This document shows positions 17,125 to 25,715 of a DNA stretch of 64,000 nucleotides, in pieces; within the stretch, counting starts at the first letter, position 1, and each line of letters opens with the position of its first letter. Under the pieces are notes generated by a model that ran no database searches, was not told the DNA's origin, and saw nothing but the letters and a program-made list of their open reading frames with translations. This stretch comes from CAG-791 sp963658695 (GTDB taxonomy: Bacteria > Bacillota > Clostridia > Lachnospirales > Lachnospiraceae), in contig CAVKRN010000006.1 of the NCBI GenBank assembly GCA_963658695.1, positions 1 through 64,000 on the forward strand, read 5' to 3'. The position numbers were made by a program, and so were the translations under genes.

Positions 17125-18066
17125 ATGCGGTACTTTATAAAAAAGGTTTTTATCCTACTTGTTACTCTTGTACTAATCTCGCTCCTGTCGTTTTGTGCAT
17201 TCCACATCATTCCGGGGGATCCTGCACAGCTGATCCTAGGCACGAGTGCATCGGAGGAAAAACTGGATGCCCTGCGCGCCCAGTTGGGGACGAATCTTCC
17301 TTTATGGCAGCAGTATGTGAACTGGATCAAGGGACTGTTCCATGGAGATTTCGGCACATCCATCCGTTATTCCATGCCGGTGAAGGAGCTGATGCGCGGA
17401 CATATGCAGGTGACGCTGTTTCTGGGAGGAATGGCAATCGCCTTGACCATTGTGATCGCCATTCCTCTTGGTGTTTTTATGGCCGGAAGGAAAACGCCGG
17501 CTGTTCAGGCCGGCCTGACCGCACTGAATATACTGGGATTGTCGTTTCCGGAATTTTTCCTGAGCGTGCTTTTGATGTGGATTTTCGGGCTGACGTTGCA
17601 TCTGTTTACGCCGGGGGCATATATCAGCTACGAGGAGAGTTTGCCGGGATTTTTGCAGTATATGGTTTTCCCTGCACTTGCCATTGCCATTCCGCAAACC
17701 GCCATTTTGGCCAGATACGTAGAAACGGCGGTGCGGGAAGAGTTGGGGAAGGATTATGTGCGAACAGCCAGGGGAGAAGGAGCTGCAGAGACCAGAATCT
17801 TCTACCGGCATATCCTTCGGAATGCCATTGTCGCCATACTTCCGCTGCTGGGCATGATGATCGCCAACGTCTTTTCCGGGAGCATCATTGTGGAACAGGT
17901 TTTCTCGGTGCCGGGGCTGGGAAGGCTGCTGATTTCCTCCGTGACAGGACGAGACTTTCCGCTGACACAGACGCTGGTGGTGTATATTGCGGCGATTATC
18001 GTAATCACGAATTTTGCGGTGGATCTTCTGGTGCAGGTGGCAGATCCGAGAATCCGGCTGTCATGA
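17125..18066 (+). CDS. ABC transporter permease, DppB/OppB type
   Basis: The first membrane subunit of the importer, 313 residues with about six membrane segments. The N-terminus MRYFIKKVFILLVTLVLISL and the following HIIPGDPAQLILG are typical of DppB. The cytoplasmic EAA loop, which contacts the ATPases, is seen as DYVRTARGEGAAETRIFYRH around residue 210. The sequence ends with the usual DPRIRLS. A strong hairpin separates it from the binding-protein gene and 46 bases separate it from the second permease. Confidence 0.93.
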   Translation: MRYFIKKVFILLVTLVLISLLSFCAFHIIPGDPAQLILGTSASEEKLDALRAQLGTNLPLWQQYVNWIKGLFHGDFGTSIRYSMPVKELMRGHMQVTLFLGGMAIALTIVIAIPLGVFMAGRKTPAVQAGLTALNILGLSFPEFFLSVLLMWIFGLTLHLFTPGAYISYEESLPGFLQYMVFPALAIAIPQTAILARYVETAVREELGKDYVRTARGEGAAETRIFYRHILRNAIVAILPLLGMMIANVFSGSIIVEQVFSVPGLGRLLISSVTGRDFPLTQTLVVYIAAIIVITNFAVDLLVQVADPRIRLS

Positions 18067-18112
18067 TATGGCAGTGACGCGGACTTGCAGGTCATTCGTA
18101 TGGAGATGACAT

Positions 18113-18913
18113 ATGAAAAACGGGAAATGGGAGCTTCGGACGGGACTGATACTGGCCGGTATTATTGTCTTTTTTGCTGTAATGTCCGTTTTCTGGACGC
18201 CCTACGGCATCAATGAAATGGATAAAACAGCGCGCCTTGCCCCGCCGTCCTGGCAACATCTGATGGGAACAGATAACATGGGACGGGATGTGTTCTCCCG
18301 TGCCATTGTGGGAGGACGATTTACACTTTTGGTTGCGGTTTGTACCGTTGCATCCTGCACAGTGATCAGCACGGTGCTGGGACTGCTGTCCGGATACATC
18401 GGCGGGGTTACGGATATTGTCATCATGCGCGTGATGGATGCTATCAATTCCTTCCCGGGGATTTTGATTGCCCTCGTTTTTGTTACGATCATGAGCTATG
18501 GCAACTACACGATCATAGCCGCGCTGTGTGTCATGTTCATACCCAGCTTTACGCGAATTGTCCGGGCGGGGACGCTGCAGTACAAAAACGCGGAGTTCGT
18601 AAGGTGCTGCCGGGTCTTCGGCGATTCGGATCTTCGGCTTTTGCTGGTGCATATTTTTCCGAATGTGATACCGCTTTTGTCATCCACCGTGATCATAGGC
18701 TTATCCAACGCGATTCTGGCAGAATCCAGTATGAGCTATCTGGGCCTTGGCATTCAGCCGCCGACACCGAGCTGGGGACGCATGCTGTACGAGGCACAGA
18801 GCATTCTCTTTCAGGCGCCCTGGTGCGCGCTGGCACCGGGATTTTTGATTGTTCTTACCATTGCGGCCTTCAACTGCATTGGAACCGGACTGAAAAAGAG
18901 GTATCTGGCATGA
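18113..18913 (+). CDS. ABC transporter permease, DppC/OppC type
   Basis: The second membrane subunit, 266 residues. It has the DppC hallmarks HLMGTDNMGRDVFSRAIVGG after the first membrane helix, an EAA-like loop (EFVRCCRVFGDSDLRLLLVH), and ESSMSYLGLGIQPPTPSWG near the C-terminus. The ATG follows GGAGATGACAT. Its TGA stop overlaps the ATG of the first ATPase gene (ATGA), so translation of the two is coupled. Confidence 0.93.
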   Translation: MKNGKWELRTGLILAGIIVFFAVMSVFWTPYGINEMDKTARLAPPSWQHLMGTDNMGRDVFSRAIVGGRFTLLVAVCTVASCTVISTVLGLLSGYIGGVTDIVIMRVMDAINSFPGILIALVFVTIMSYGNYTIIAALCVMFIPSFTRIVRAGTLQYKNAEFVRCCRVFGDSDLRLLLVHIFPNVIPLLSSTVIIGLSNAILAESSMSYLGLGIQPPTPSWGRMLYEAQSILFQAPWCALAPGFLIVLTIAAFNCIGTGLKKRYLA

Positions 18914-19911
18914 AGGATGCAATCTTACGCGTGCAGAATCTGACGCTGGTGACAAGAGAAGGGCACAACAGCTATAAAGCAGTAGACGATATTTCCTATG
19001 AGGTAAAACGGGGCGAGATTCTGGGCATTGTAGGAGAATCCGGCTGCGGAAAGACGATTACGAATCTCGCCGTGATGGGCCTGTTGCCGGAATCCTTTTC
19101 GGCGTCGCAGGGAAGCATTCGATACGGGGACGTTGAACTGCTTTGTATGGATGGCCCGGATCGAAGACGCTTGAATGGAAATGAACTGTCCATGATTTAT
19201 CAGGAGCCCCTTACGAGCCTGAATCCGCTCCTGCGGGTGGGTGCGCAGATCGAAGAGGTCCTTCGCATTCACCATCCGGAGCTTTCGAAGAAGGAACGGC
19301 GAAGCCGGGTGCTTCAGGCTATGGAGGAGGTGGGACTTCCGGAGCCGGAAAGGCAGTATAATTCCTATCCGCACCAGATTTCCGGTGGGATGCGGCAAAG
19401 GGTCTGCATTGCAATGGCAATCATCTGCCAGCCCAAGCTTATGATTGCTGATGAACCAACCACAGCGCTGGACGTGACCGTACAGGCGAAGGTTTTGCGG
19501 CTGATCAAACACATCAATCGTAAATACGGTGTGACCGTCGTGTTCATCTCTCATGACCTTGCGGTGGTTCGACAGCTTTGTGACAGGGTGCTGGTGATGT
19601 ATGCGGGCAAGATTGCGGAAGAGGGACCGGTGGATGAGATTTTGCAGCATCCGGCACACGAATATACCAAAGGACTGATGCAGTCCATCCCCCATATGGA
19701 TGCGAAGGGGGAGAAGCTGCGGACCATTCCGGGGAGGGTCCCGGCTGTGGAAATGCATCATGATCCCTGTCCCTTTGCGGACAGGTGCGGGAAGGCAACA
19801 GAAATCTGCCGCAGGCTGCCGGCGCAAAGGCGCGTCCTTGGGGAGAATCACGTTGTATATTGTCACGATGAGAGCATCTGTGAGGAAGAAACGTTATTGT
19901 GCACACGCTAG
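18910..19911 (+). CDS. ABC transporter ATP-binding protein, DppD/OppD type
   Basis: The first ATPase of the importer, 333 residues. Seen in order are Walker A GESGCGKT, the Q-loop region MIYQEPLTSLNP, signature ISGGMRQR, Walker B LMIADEPTTALD and H-loop FISHDLAVV. The oligopeptide-transporter C-terminal extension carries cysteines (DPCPFADRCGKATEIC) that in some relatives bind an iron-sulfur cluster. It starts inside the stop of the second permease gene. The stop codon and last few codons (19899-19911) lie within a copy of the module C repeat, suggesting that a repeat reshaped the 3' end. Confidence 0.93.
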   Translation: MKDAILRVQNLTLVTREGHNSYKAVDDISYEVKRGEILGIVGESGCGKTITNLAVMGLLPESFSASQGSIRYGDVELLCMDGPDRRRLNGNELSMIYQEPLTSLNPLLRVGAQIEEVLRIHHPELSKKERRSRVLQAMEEVGLPEPERQYNSYPHQISGGMRQRVCIAMAIICQPKLMIADEPTTALDVTVQAKVLRLIKHINRKYGVTVVFISHDLAVVRQLCDRVLVMYAGKIAEEGPVDEILQHPAHEYTKGLMQSIPHMDAKGEKLRTIPGRVPAVEMHHDPCPFADRCGKATEICRRLPAQRRVLGENHVVYCHDESICEEETLLCTR

Positions 19912-19936
19912 TACATCGTTTGCAAAATAACTAGCC
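19899..19936 (+). repeat. module C/flank repeat overlapping the ATPase stop
   Basis: GTGCACACGCTAGTACATCG followed by TTTGCAAAATAACTAGCC closely matches the reverse complement of 33304-33341. The TAG stop of the first ATPase gene is the TAG inside CTAGTACATC. Confidence 0.75.
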
Positions 19937-20052
19937 AAGTGACAGAGTGACGGATGGATGTCCTGGTTCAGTGCCTTCCGAGTGAGCCTCGGCGCCTGCG
20001 AGCGAGGATGCACAAGATCCGGCACCGATGTATTAGTACGGAGAACGAGAAA
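19937..20052 (+). repeat. intergenic palindromic sequence between the two transporter ATPases
   Basis: It contains GACGGATGGATGTCCTGG, also seen in variant form at 15350-15366. Inverted pieces GAGCCTCGGCGCCTGCGAGC resemble the core at 25783-25833. It ends in GATGTATTAGTACGGAG, a decayed module C half-site. No gene is present. Confidence 0.5.
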
Positions 20053-21078
20053 ATGGGTGCAGAGAAGGAAAGTATTCTGGAGGTCTCACATGTCTACAGC
20101 GGATATGAGGATAGGAATCATATGGTTTCCGGAACGAATAACCGGAAACAGGTGCTGCAAGATGTGTCCTTTACGATCTACAAGGATGAGTTCTTTGGAC
20201 TTGTGGGAGAATCCGGCTGCGGCAAATCCACACTGGGAAATGTAATCCTGAACCTGCAGCCATTCGAAGGTACGGTGCACATAGCCGGTACGGACATCTC
20301 GGCGCTGGGGCGGAAGGAGAGAAGTGCCCGGATACAGGCGGTGTTTCAGGATCCGATGAGTGCACTGAATCCCAGAAAAACCATTGGCTTTACCATGCGG
20401 GAACCGCTGCGTGCGCATCACATCGGTACCGCGGCGCAGCAGGAAGAAGCAGTGAAGCAGATGCTAAGGCGTGTCGGACTGGATGAGGCCTACGCGGATC
20501 GTTATCCAAGAGAGCTTTCCGGAGGACAGAGACAGCGCGTTTGCATCGGAGCGGCACTGATGCTGCAGCCGGATCTGGTGATTGCGGATGAAGCCGTTTC
20601 TGCATTGGACGTTTCGGTGGGAGCGCAGATCCTGAATTTGTTTCAGGAGATCGATGAGCAGCGCAATTTTTCGATGTTGTTCATTTCTCACAATATGAAT
20701 GTTGTATATTATTTGTGTGACCGCATCGCTGTCATGTACCGCGGCCGCATTGTAGAGCTGGGGACGGCAGAGGCGGTATATCGTCATCCGGGACATCCGT
20801 ATACGAAACTCCTTCTGTCCTCGGTGCCGGACTGGAACCGGCATATTGAAGATGACGGAACGAAGACGCTTCGAGAGGTGGAGACGGAATTTACGCAGTT
20901 GGAAGAGGCGCGGGAAGATTCGGCAGGTGCCTGCTGCTTTTACCATCGCTGTCCAAAGGCCACAGAAGCGTGCCTGGTGGTTCCGGAGACCAGAAATCTG
21001 GCGCCTGCAGGAGAAGAGGAACATTGGGTTAGCTGCTGCGCAGCACAGACAGGCTGCGAGAAGGAAGGGAACGCATGA
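20053..21078 (+). CDS. ABC transporter ATP-binding protein, DppF/OppF type
   Basis: The second ATPase of the importer, 341 residues. Walker A is GESGCGKSTLG, the signature LSGGQRQR, and Walker B reads LVIADEAVSALDVS with Ala where Pro is usual. The H-loop is FISHNMNVV, and the C-terminal cysteine region GACCFYHRCPKATEAC is conserved. The ATG chosen follows GGAGAACGAGAAA and yields a standard N-terminus; the open frame reaches upstream through repeat sequence and is unlikely to be translated. A 141-base repeat block separates it from its partner ATPase gene, which is unusual inside such an operon. Its stop overlaps the coaX start. Confidence 0.92.
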   Translation: MGAEKESILEVSHVYSGYEDRNHMVSGTNNRKQVLQDVSFTIYKDEFFGLVGESGCGKSTLGNVILNLQPFEGTVHIAGTDISALGRKERSARIQAVFQDPMSALNPRKTIGFTMREPLRAHHIGTAAQQEEAVKQMLRRVGLDEAYADRYPRELSGGQRQRVCIGAALMLQPDLVIADEAVSALDVSVGAQILNLFQEIDEQRNFSMLFISHNMNVVYYLCDRIAVMYRGRIVELGTAEAVYRHPGHPYTKLLLSSVPDWNRHIEDDGTKTLREVETEFTQLEEAREDSAGACCFYHRCPKATEACLVVPETRNLAPAGEEEHWVSCCAAQTGCEKEGNA

Positions 21079-21878
21079 TACTTGCAATTGATATCGGCAA
21101 TACGCACACCATCATTGGCTGCATCAATGACGGGAATGAAGTGGTGCAGGCGGCATCGATTTCAACGGATCGGACGGGCACATCCTATGAGTATGCCATG
21201 AAGATAAAGGGCACCATGGAGCTGGCGGGAATGGATCCCCACGGCTTTGAAGGAGCCATTATCTCATCGGTGGTTCCGCAGGTGAACACGGCTTTTTCGG
21301 AGGCAGTCAACATCATCACCGGGACGAGCCCGGTCATCGTCGGCGCCGGAGTGAAAACGGGCCTGAATATCCGTCTCGACGACCCCGGCACCATTGCCGG
21401 TGACATGGTGGCAACGGCAGTGGCCGCTAAGGAGGAATATCCGTTGCCGGCCATCATCATTGACATGGGGACGGCAACGACCATTACCGTCGTGGACAAA
21501 AAGGGAGATTATCTTGGCGGCTGCATTATGCCGGGAGCCGGGATCTCTATGGAGGCTTTGACAAAGGAAACCTCGCTTCTGCCGAGCATCAATTATTCGG
21601 CACCCAAAAAAGTGATTTCCACCAATACCATTGATGCCATGCGGAGCGGCATTGTATATGGGGCAGCCGGGGCACTCGATGGAGTTCTGGACCGCTACAT
21701 TGAAGAACTGGGCGGAAGCGTTGGAAGCATTCTGGCAACGGGAGGAATGGGACGCCTTCTGGCTCCGTACTGCCGTCATGAGATTGTCATTGACAACCGC
21801 CTGCTGCTAAAGGGCCTGGGACACATTTATCGCAACAACGAAGCGGCCAAGAGCAAGAAGCGGGCGACGAAGGAATAG
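21075..21878 (+). CDS. coaX: type III pantothenate kinase
   Basis: Catalyses ATP-dependent phosphorylation of pantothenate, the first step of CoA synthesis. The 267 residues include the ASKHA phosphate motif LAIDIGNTHTIIG, SSVVPQVN, and IIDMGTATTITVVD. The usual GADRxxN segment reads IAGDMVATAVAA, so the Asp is kept but the Arg and Asn are replaced. Start and stop of the preceding ATPase gene overlap by four bases, so it is the last gene of the transporter transcript or at least translationally coupled to it. That coupling is a local arrangement and does not prove that the transporter carries pantothenate. Confidence 0.88.
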   Translation: MILAIDIGNTHTIIGCINDGNEVVQAASISTDRTGTSYEYAMKIKGTMELAGMDPHGFEGAIISSVVPQVNTAFSEAVNIITGTSPVIVGAGVKTGLNIRLDDPGTIAGDMVATAVAAKEEYPLPAIIIDMGTATTITVVDKKGDYLGGCIMPGAGISMEALTKETSLLPSINYSAPKKVISTNTIDAMRSGIVYGAAGALDGVLDRYIEELGGSVGSILATGGMGRLLAPYCRHEIVIDNRLLLKGLGHIYRNNEAAKSKKRATKE

Positions 21879-21964
21879 AGCGCAGAGAATAACCGCATGT
21901 GGAAATGCCGCATGACAGCGGTTCTGTGAATGGGACCAAAGATGCAAAGGAAGGGAGAAATGCA

Positions 21965-22777
21965 ATGGGGAAACGGATTGCAGTGGTAACCGGGGCATCC
22001 AGCGGGCTGGGAGCGGAATTTATCCGACAGCTGGAAGACGCCTGCAAGGGAGAACATGCTCTGTTTGAACAATGCCCGGAAGAATTGTGGGTCATTGCCA
22101 GAAGGGAAGATCGGCTGAACGCACTGGCGAAGCTGACCACAATACCGCTGCGTGTTCTGCCCATGGATTTAACACAGAAAGACAGCATAGATGCTGTTGC
22201 GGAACTTCTGGAGCAGGAAGAGCCGGATGTTTTGATGCTGATCAATGCGGCCGGATTCGGCAGGATCGGACGCACAATGGATCAGACACGGGAAGAACTG
22301 GACGGAATGATTGATCTGAATTGCCGCGCAGCCGTGGATATGACACAGCTGGTGCTTCCCTACATGAAGAAGAACGGCAGGATCCTGGAGATATGCTCCA
22401 CGGCAGCGTTTCAGCCCATCACAAGACTGAATGTGTATGCGGCCACAAAAGCGTTTCTGTATCACTACAGCAGGGCGCTTCGCGTAGAGCTCCTCCCGCT
22501 TGGCATTTATGTCACTGCCGTATGTCCCTATTGGGTGAAGGATACCGAATTCATTGCGTTGGCGGATGAGAGAAACGATGAGAGTGATCCGGAAATAGCC
22601 AATTACCTTTTTGCCTCTAAAAAAGAAGATGTCGTGCGACATGCGCTGACGGATGCCGCCCTGCGAATGCCGGTATCTACGCCGGGACCGGTCAGCACAC
22701 TGCACCGCTTTATCCGCAAGCTGTTTCCGATTGATCTGTTATTACTTGCCTGGGAGGCAGTGCGAAGGATGAGATAG
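21965..22777 (+). CDS. short-chain dehydrogenase/reductase
   Basis: A 270-residue NAD(P)-dependent SDR of unknown substrate. Visible are the cofactor loop VVTGASSGLG, the structural NAAGFG, and the catalytic Ser region ICSTAAFQP followed by YAATK. The start chosen follows GGAAGGGAGAAATGCA; a longer frame begins at 21899 without a good site. The C-terminal extension after residue 220 is hydrophobic-rich, as in the YdfG/DltE-like group. It follows coaX by 86 bases, a gap with an inverted ACCGCATG/CATGACAGCGGT motif. Confidence 0.88.
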   Translation: MGKRIAVVTGASSGLGAEFIRQLEDACKGEHALFEQCPEELWVIARREDRLNALAKLTTIPLRVLPMDLTQKDSIDAVAELLEQEEPDVLMLINAAGFGRIGRTMDQTREELDGMIDLNCRAAVDMTQLVLPYMKKNGRILEICSTAAFQPITRLNVYAATKAFLYHYSRALRVELLPLGIYVTAVCPYWVKDTEFIALADERNDESDPEIANYLFASKKEDVVRHALTDAALRMPVSTPGPVSTLHRFIRKLFPIDLLLLAWEAVRRMR

Positions 22778-22778
22778 A

Positions 22779-22846
22779 GAACACCGCATGAGCAAACGAC
22801 AGCTGCGCAGCAGCGGCTTTGCGAATGCGGCTTGGAAGCATGAAGA
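22779..22846 (+). repeat. module B repeat, copy 2
   Basis: Its core AGCTGCGCAGCAGCGGCTTT followed by GCGAATGCGGC matches the 56576 copy best. It lies between the SDR stop and the shared terminator. Confidence 0.65.
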
Positions 22847-22870
22847 GAATGGCATCCATTCTGCCCAATC

Positions 22871-22908
22871 AAAAAGGACTGGCCGCGTAGACGACCGGTC
22901 CTTTTTCT
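22871..22908. terminator. bidirectional Rho-independent terminator
   Basis: AAAAAGGACTGG pairs with CCGGTCCTTTTT around CCGCGTAGACGA. An A-run on one side and a T-run on the other allow it to serve both the plus-strand SDR gene and the minus-strand mrp gene. Confidence 0.85.
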
Positions 22909-22916
22909 CACAAATC

Positions 22917-22974
22917 GCTATCCGAATTTCAATGCAATACGAACCTTCTGCATGCAGGTAAATTCGTAACTACT
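22917..22974 (-). repeat. module A repeat, copy 4 (partial, reverse)
   Basis: Read on the minus strand, it contains ACGAATTTACCTGCATGCAG and AAGGTTCGTATTG, which match the core and right arm of module A. The tail is missing. It begins just downstream of the mrp stop. Confidence 0.5.
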
Positions 22975-23806
22975 CCAGTGCCGGAAGAACCTCGGAGAGC
23001 TTCTCCAGAGCAGTGGTTTCATAGAATTCAATGGCGCCGGTATCCATGGCGTGGGCCAGGTTGGGATCGATGGGAAGGGAATCGACCAGCACTGTTCCCT
23101 CGCCGGCAGCGACCTCCTCAGCGTGACTTTCGCCGAACATGTATACCTTCTCGCCGCAGTGCGGACAGGGAACATAGCTCATATTTTCCACGATTCCCAG
23201 AATCGGAACCTTCATATCGCGGGCCATATGAACAGCCTTCTTTACGATCATGGAAACCAGATCCTGCGGAGTGGTCACAATCAGAATGCCGTCCAAGGGA
23301 AGTGACTGGAAGACCGTAAGCGGTACATCGCCGGTTCCGGGCGGCATATCCACGAACATGTAATCAACATCGCCCCATTTGACGTCGGTCCAGAACTGCT
23401 TCACTACGCCTGCAACGATGGGGCCTCTCCAGATGACGGGCTGCTCCTCGTTTTCCATGAGAAGATTCATGGACATGATCTTGATGCCGGTGGAGGTTTC
23501 GGCGGGAATCAATGTACCGCCCTCGCCGTCGGGATGCACACCTTCCACGGAGATATCTTCGCTGGATACACCGAACATGCGCGGGATGCTGGGACCGGTA
23601 ATATCACAGTCCATAACGGCAGTCCGATATCCGTGGCGAAGCGACCACAATGCACAAAGACCGGTGACGGAGGACTTGCCGACACCACCCTTTCCGCTGA
23701 CAACGCCAATCATTTTCTTAACATGGCTGCCGGGATTGGCATCCACCTTGAAATTCGCAACCGGCATCGGAATCTTTCCGTCGGCGGTTTTCTTTTCTTC
23801 TGACAT
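22970..23806 (-). CDS. mrp: Mrp/NBP35 family iron-sulfur carrier ATPase
   Basis: A P-loop ATPase that carries and delivers Fe-S clusters. The 278 residues show the deviant Walker A VSGKGGVGKSS at about residue 36. CDITGPSIPRMFG (switch I), FVDMPPGTGDVPLT (Walker B region) and a C-terminal CPHCG for cluster binding follow. The N-terminus is short, without the DUF59 domain of some relatives. The ATG follows GAGGGAGATTATT. It is the last gene of a minus-strand run hypA-apt-exoA-mrp. HypA at the head of the run hints at metalloenzyme assembly, but no hydrogenase is in view. Confidence 0.93.
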   Translation of the reverse strand: MSEEKKTADGKIPMPVANFKVDANPGSHVKKMIGVVSGKGGVGKSSVTGLCALWSLRHGYRTAVMDCDITGPSIPRMFGVSSEDISVEGVHPDGEGGTLIPAETSTGIKIMSMNLLMENEEQPVIWRGPIVAGVVKQFWTDVKWGDVDYMFVDMPPGTGDVPLTVFQSLPLDGILIVTTPQDLVSMIVKKAVHMARDMKVPILGIVENMSYVPCPHCGEKVYMFGESHAEEVAAGEGTVLVDSLPIDPNLAHAMDTGAIEFYETTALEKLSEVLPALE

Positions 23807-23834
23807 AATAATCTCCCTCTATAACAGCGATGTG

Positions 23835-24599
23835 TTAGACATCCATTTCCAGACCAACCGGGCAGTGATCGGAACCGAGTACATCGGTATAAATCGATGC
23901 GTCGCGCAGCATCGGAACCAGTGCTTCTGAAATGATAAAATAGTCAATCCGCCAACCGGCGTTCTTCTCTCTTGCATGAAACCGGTAGGACCACCAGGAA
24001 TAGACGCCGGTTGTATCCGGGTGTAAATGGCGCCAAGTGTCCACAAATCCGTTGGAAAGGACCTGGGACATTTTGCCGCGTTCCTCATCGGTAAATCCGG
24101 CATTGTGGTGGTTCGATGAAGGGTTCTTCAGGTCAATTTCCCGGTGGGCGACGTTCAAATCACCACAGTATATGACGGGCTTGTCTGTTTCCAGCTTCTT
24201 GACGTAGGCAAGAAATGCGTCCTCCCAGAGCATGCGGTACGCAAGACGCTCCAGGCCTTGCTTGGAGTTGGGCACGTATACAGTCACCAGATAATAGGAC
24301 GGGTACTCCAATGTGATTACTCGTCCCTCCTGGTCGTGCTCGGGAATGCCGATGCCATATTGCACCGACAGGGGCTCTTCCCTGGTAAAGATGGCTGTGC
24401 CGGAATAGCCCTTTTTGACAGCATAATTCCAGTATTGATGATAGCCGGGCAGATCCACCTGGATCTGGCCCTCCTGTAGCTTGGTTTCCTGGAGGCAGAT
24501 GGCATCCGGGGCCTCTTGCTGGATGAATTCATAGAAAACATCCTTGCCAATGCAGGCACGCAGACCGTTTACATTCCAGGAAATGAATTTTTTGCTCAT
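23835..24599 (-). CDS. xth: exodeoxyribonuclease III / AP endonuclease
   Basis: A class II AP endonuclease and 3'-5' exonuclease of base-excision repair. The 254 residues carry the exonuclease-endonuclease-phosphatase motifs: ISWNVNGLRA, QETKLQE (metal-binding Glu), YCGDLNVAH, and the terminal GSDHCPVGLE (catalytic Asp-His). The start lies six bases after the apt stop, with GAGGGCAAG as ribosome site inside the end of apt. This is the ExoA type common in Gram-positive bacteria. Confidence 0.95.
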   Translation of the reverse strand: MSKKFISWNVNGLRACIGKDVFYEFIQQEAPDAICLQETKLQEGQIQVDLPGYHQYWNYAVKKGYSGTAIFTREEPLSVQYGIGIPEHDQEGRVITLEYPSYYLVTVYVPNSKQGLERLAYRMLWEDAFLAYVKKLETDKPVIYCGDLNVAHREIDLKNPSSNHHNAGFTDEERGKMSQVLSNGFVDTWRHLHPDTTGVYSWWSYRFHAREKNAGWRIDYFIISEALVPMLRDASIYTDVLGSDHCPVGLEMDV

Positions 24600-24605
24600 A
24601 GGCGA

Positions 24606-25136
24606 TTACTTGCCCTCGTACTTGATGGCGGAGTATACCGGATACGGAGCAATGGCATCGCGGCCGTTGAGCCCTTCGAGCTCCATGAGAACCAGTATGC
24701 CGGCAACTTCACCGCCAAGCTTCTCAACCAGCTCAATCATGGCCTTGGCAGTGCCGCCGGTAGCCATCAGATCGTCAACGATCAGAACCTTCTGCCCGGG
24801 CTGGATGGCATCCTCATGCATTTCCAGTGTAGCGGTGCCGTACTCAAGAGCATAGTCTACAGAAACGGTCTTGCGAGGGAGCTTTCCTTTTTTGCGGATC
24901 AGCACCATCGGCTTGTGCAGGTTGTAAGCAATGGGAGTGCCGAAAATAAAGCCTCTGGATTCGGCGCCGACCACAACATCAAAATCAATATCCTTTACCA
25001 GATTCTGCATTTCATCGATTGCCAGATGAAGGCCGTCGGCGTCCTGGGCAACGGTGGTAACATCGCGGAACATGATGCCCTTCTGCGGAAAGTCCGGAAT
25101 GGTCACTACATAGTCTTTCAGATCGTTTTTAATCAT
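24606..25136 (-). CDS. apt: adenine phosphoribosyltransferase
   Basis: Salvages adenine with PRPP to give AMP. The 176 residues are the usual length. The PRPP-binding motif VLIVDDLMATGGTAKA is near residue 120. FRDVTTVAQD and GAESRGFIFG match the base- and PRPP-binding regions. The ATG follows a strong AGGAGGATGAACC. It lies 88 bases from hypA and six from xth in the same direction, so it is probably co-transcribed. Confidence 0.96.
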   Translation of the reverse strand: MIKNDLKDYVVTIPDFPQKGIMFRDVTTVAQDADGLHLAIDEMQNLVKDIDFDVVVGAESRGFIFGTPIAYNLHKPMVLIRKKGKLPRKTVSVDYALEYGTATLEMHEDAIQPGQKVLIVDDLMATGGTAKAMIELVEKLGGEVAGILVLMELEGLNGRDAIAPYPVYSAIKYEGK

Positions 25137-25223
25137 GGTTCATCCTCCTGCGGCTGCGCCGACGGCACAGCATGAATGGTGCGTCTGCAAGGGCAGACAC
25201 GGTGCTGAATAACGTAGAACATT

Positions 25224-25595
25224 TTACATTGGCGAAACGGACGGATTGGCGGGGGTATCACCTTCAATGCTCTCTACGACACAACCGGTGCCTGTACCCG
25301 GAACAAGAGTCGCATCCCCGCCGCAACAGGGACAGAAAAAGCCCTCGGAATGCGGGAATTTGCGGCCGCAGCTGCGACAGACAAAGGTGGCAGGTTCCCT
25401 TCGGATCCGAAGGGAGGCTCCCTCACAGACAGTGCCCTCGCCGGCCATTTCCCAGTACAGCTGCATGCATTCATCCACCAGATCCGAGAGCTCACCGACA
25501 CGGAGAGTAACGCAGGTTACGCGTGATAGCTCCTCCTTGCGGGCAACCGCAGAAGCGGTTTCGAGAAGCCCCTGGATTATGGGAAGTTCGTGCAT
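25224..25595 (-). CDS. hypA: hydrogenase nickel-incorporation protein HypA
   Basis: A small metallochaperone that helps insert nickel into NiFe hydrogenase or urease. The 123 residues begin MHELPI, the conserved nickel-binding N-terminus. The zinc finger is CRSCGRKF followed by FCPCCGG (two CxxC pairs). The start is set by GGAGGCTGCA before this ATG; a frame start four codons earlier would overlap that site. No hypB-F or hydrogenase genes are next to it, so it is an orphan in this window and may serve an enzyme elsewhere. Confidence 0.92.
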   Translation of the reverse strand: MHELPIIQGLLETASAVARKEELSRVTCVTLRVGELSDLVDECMQLYWEMAGEGTVCEGASLRIRREPATFVCRSCGRKFPHSEGFFCPCCGGDATLVPGTGTGCVVESIEGDTPANPSVSPM

Positions 25596-25627
25596 TGCAG
25601 CCTCCAATCCTATATAATTATCGTTGC

Positions 25628-25656
25628 TTGGCCAAAACTGCGCTTCTCATTATACG
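25628..25656 (+). promoter_or_regulatory. putative promoter for the NYN-domain operon
   Basis: TTGGCC at 25628 and TATACG at 25651 are separated by 17 bases. If used, the transcript would carry a leader of about 270 bases that includes the nested palindrome at 25716-25892. It is a weak match. Confidence 0.3.
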
Positions 25657-25715
25657 TTCTGTTCGCAATTTTTCATACCGTGTAACGAATTGGAGCAGGG
25701 GAAAATTTGTGACAA

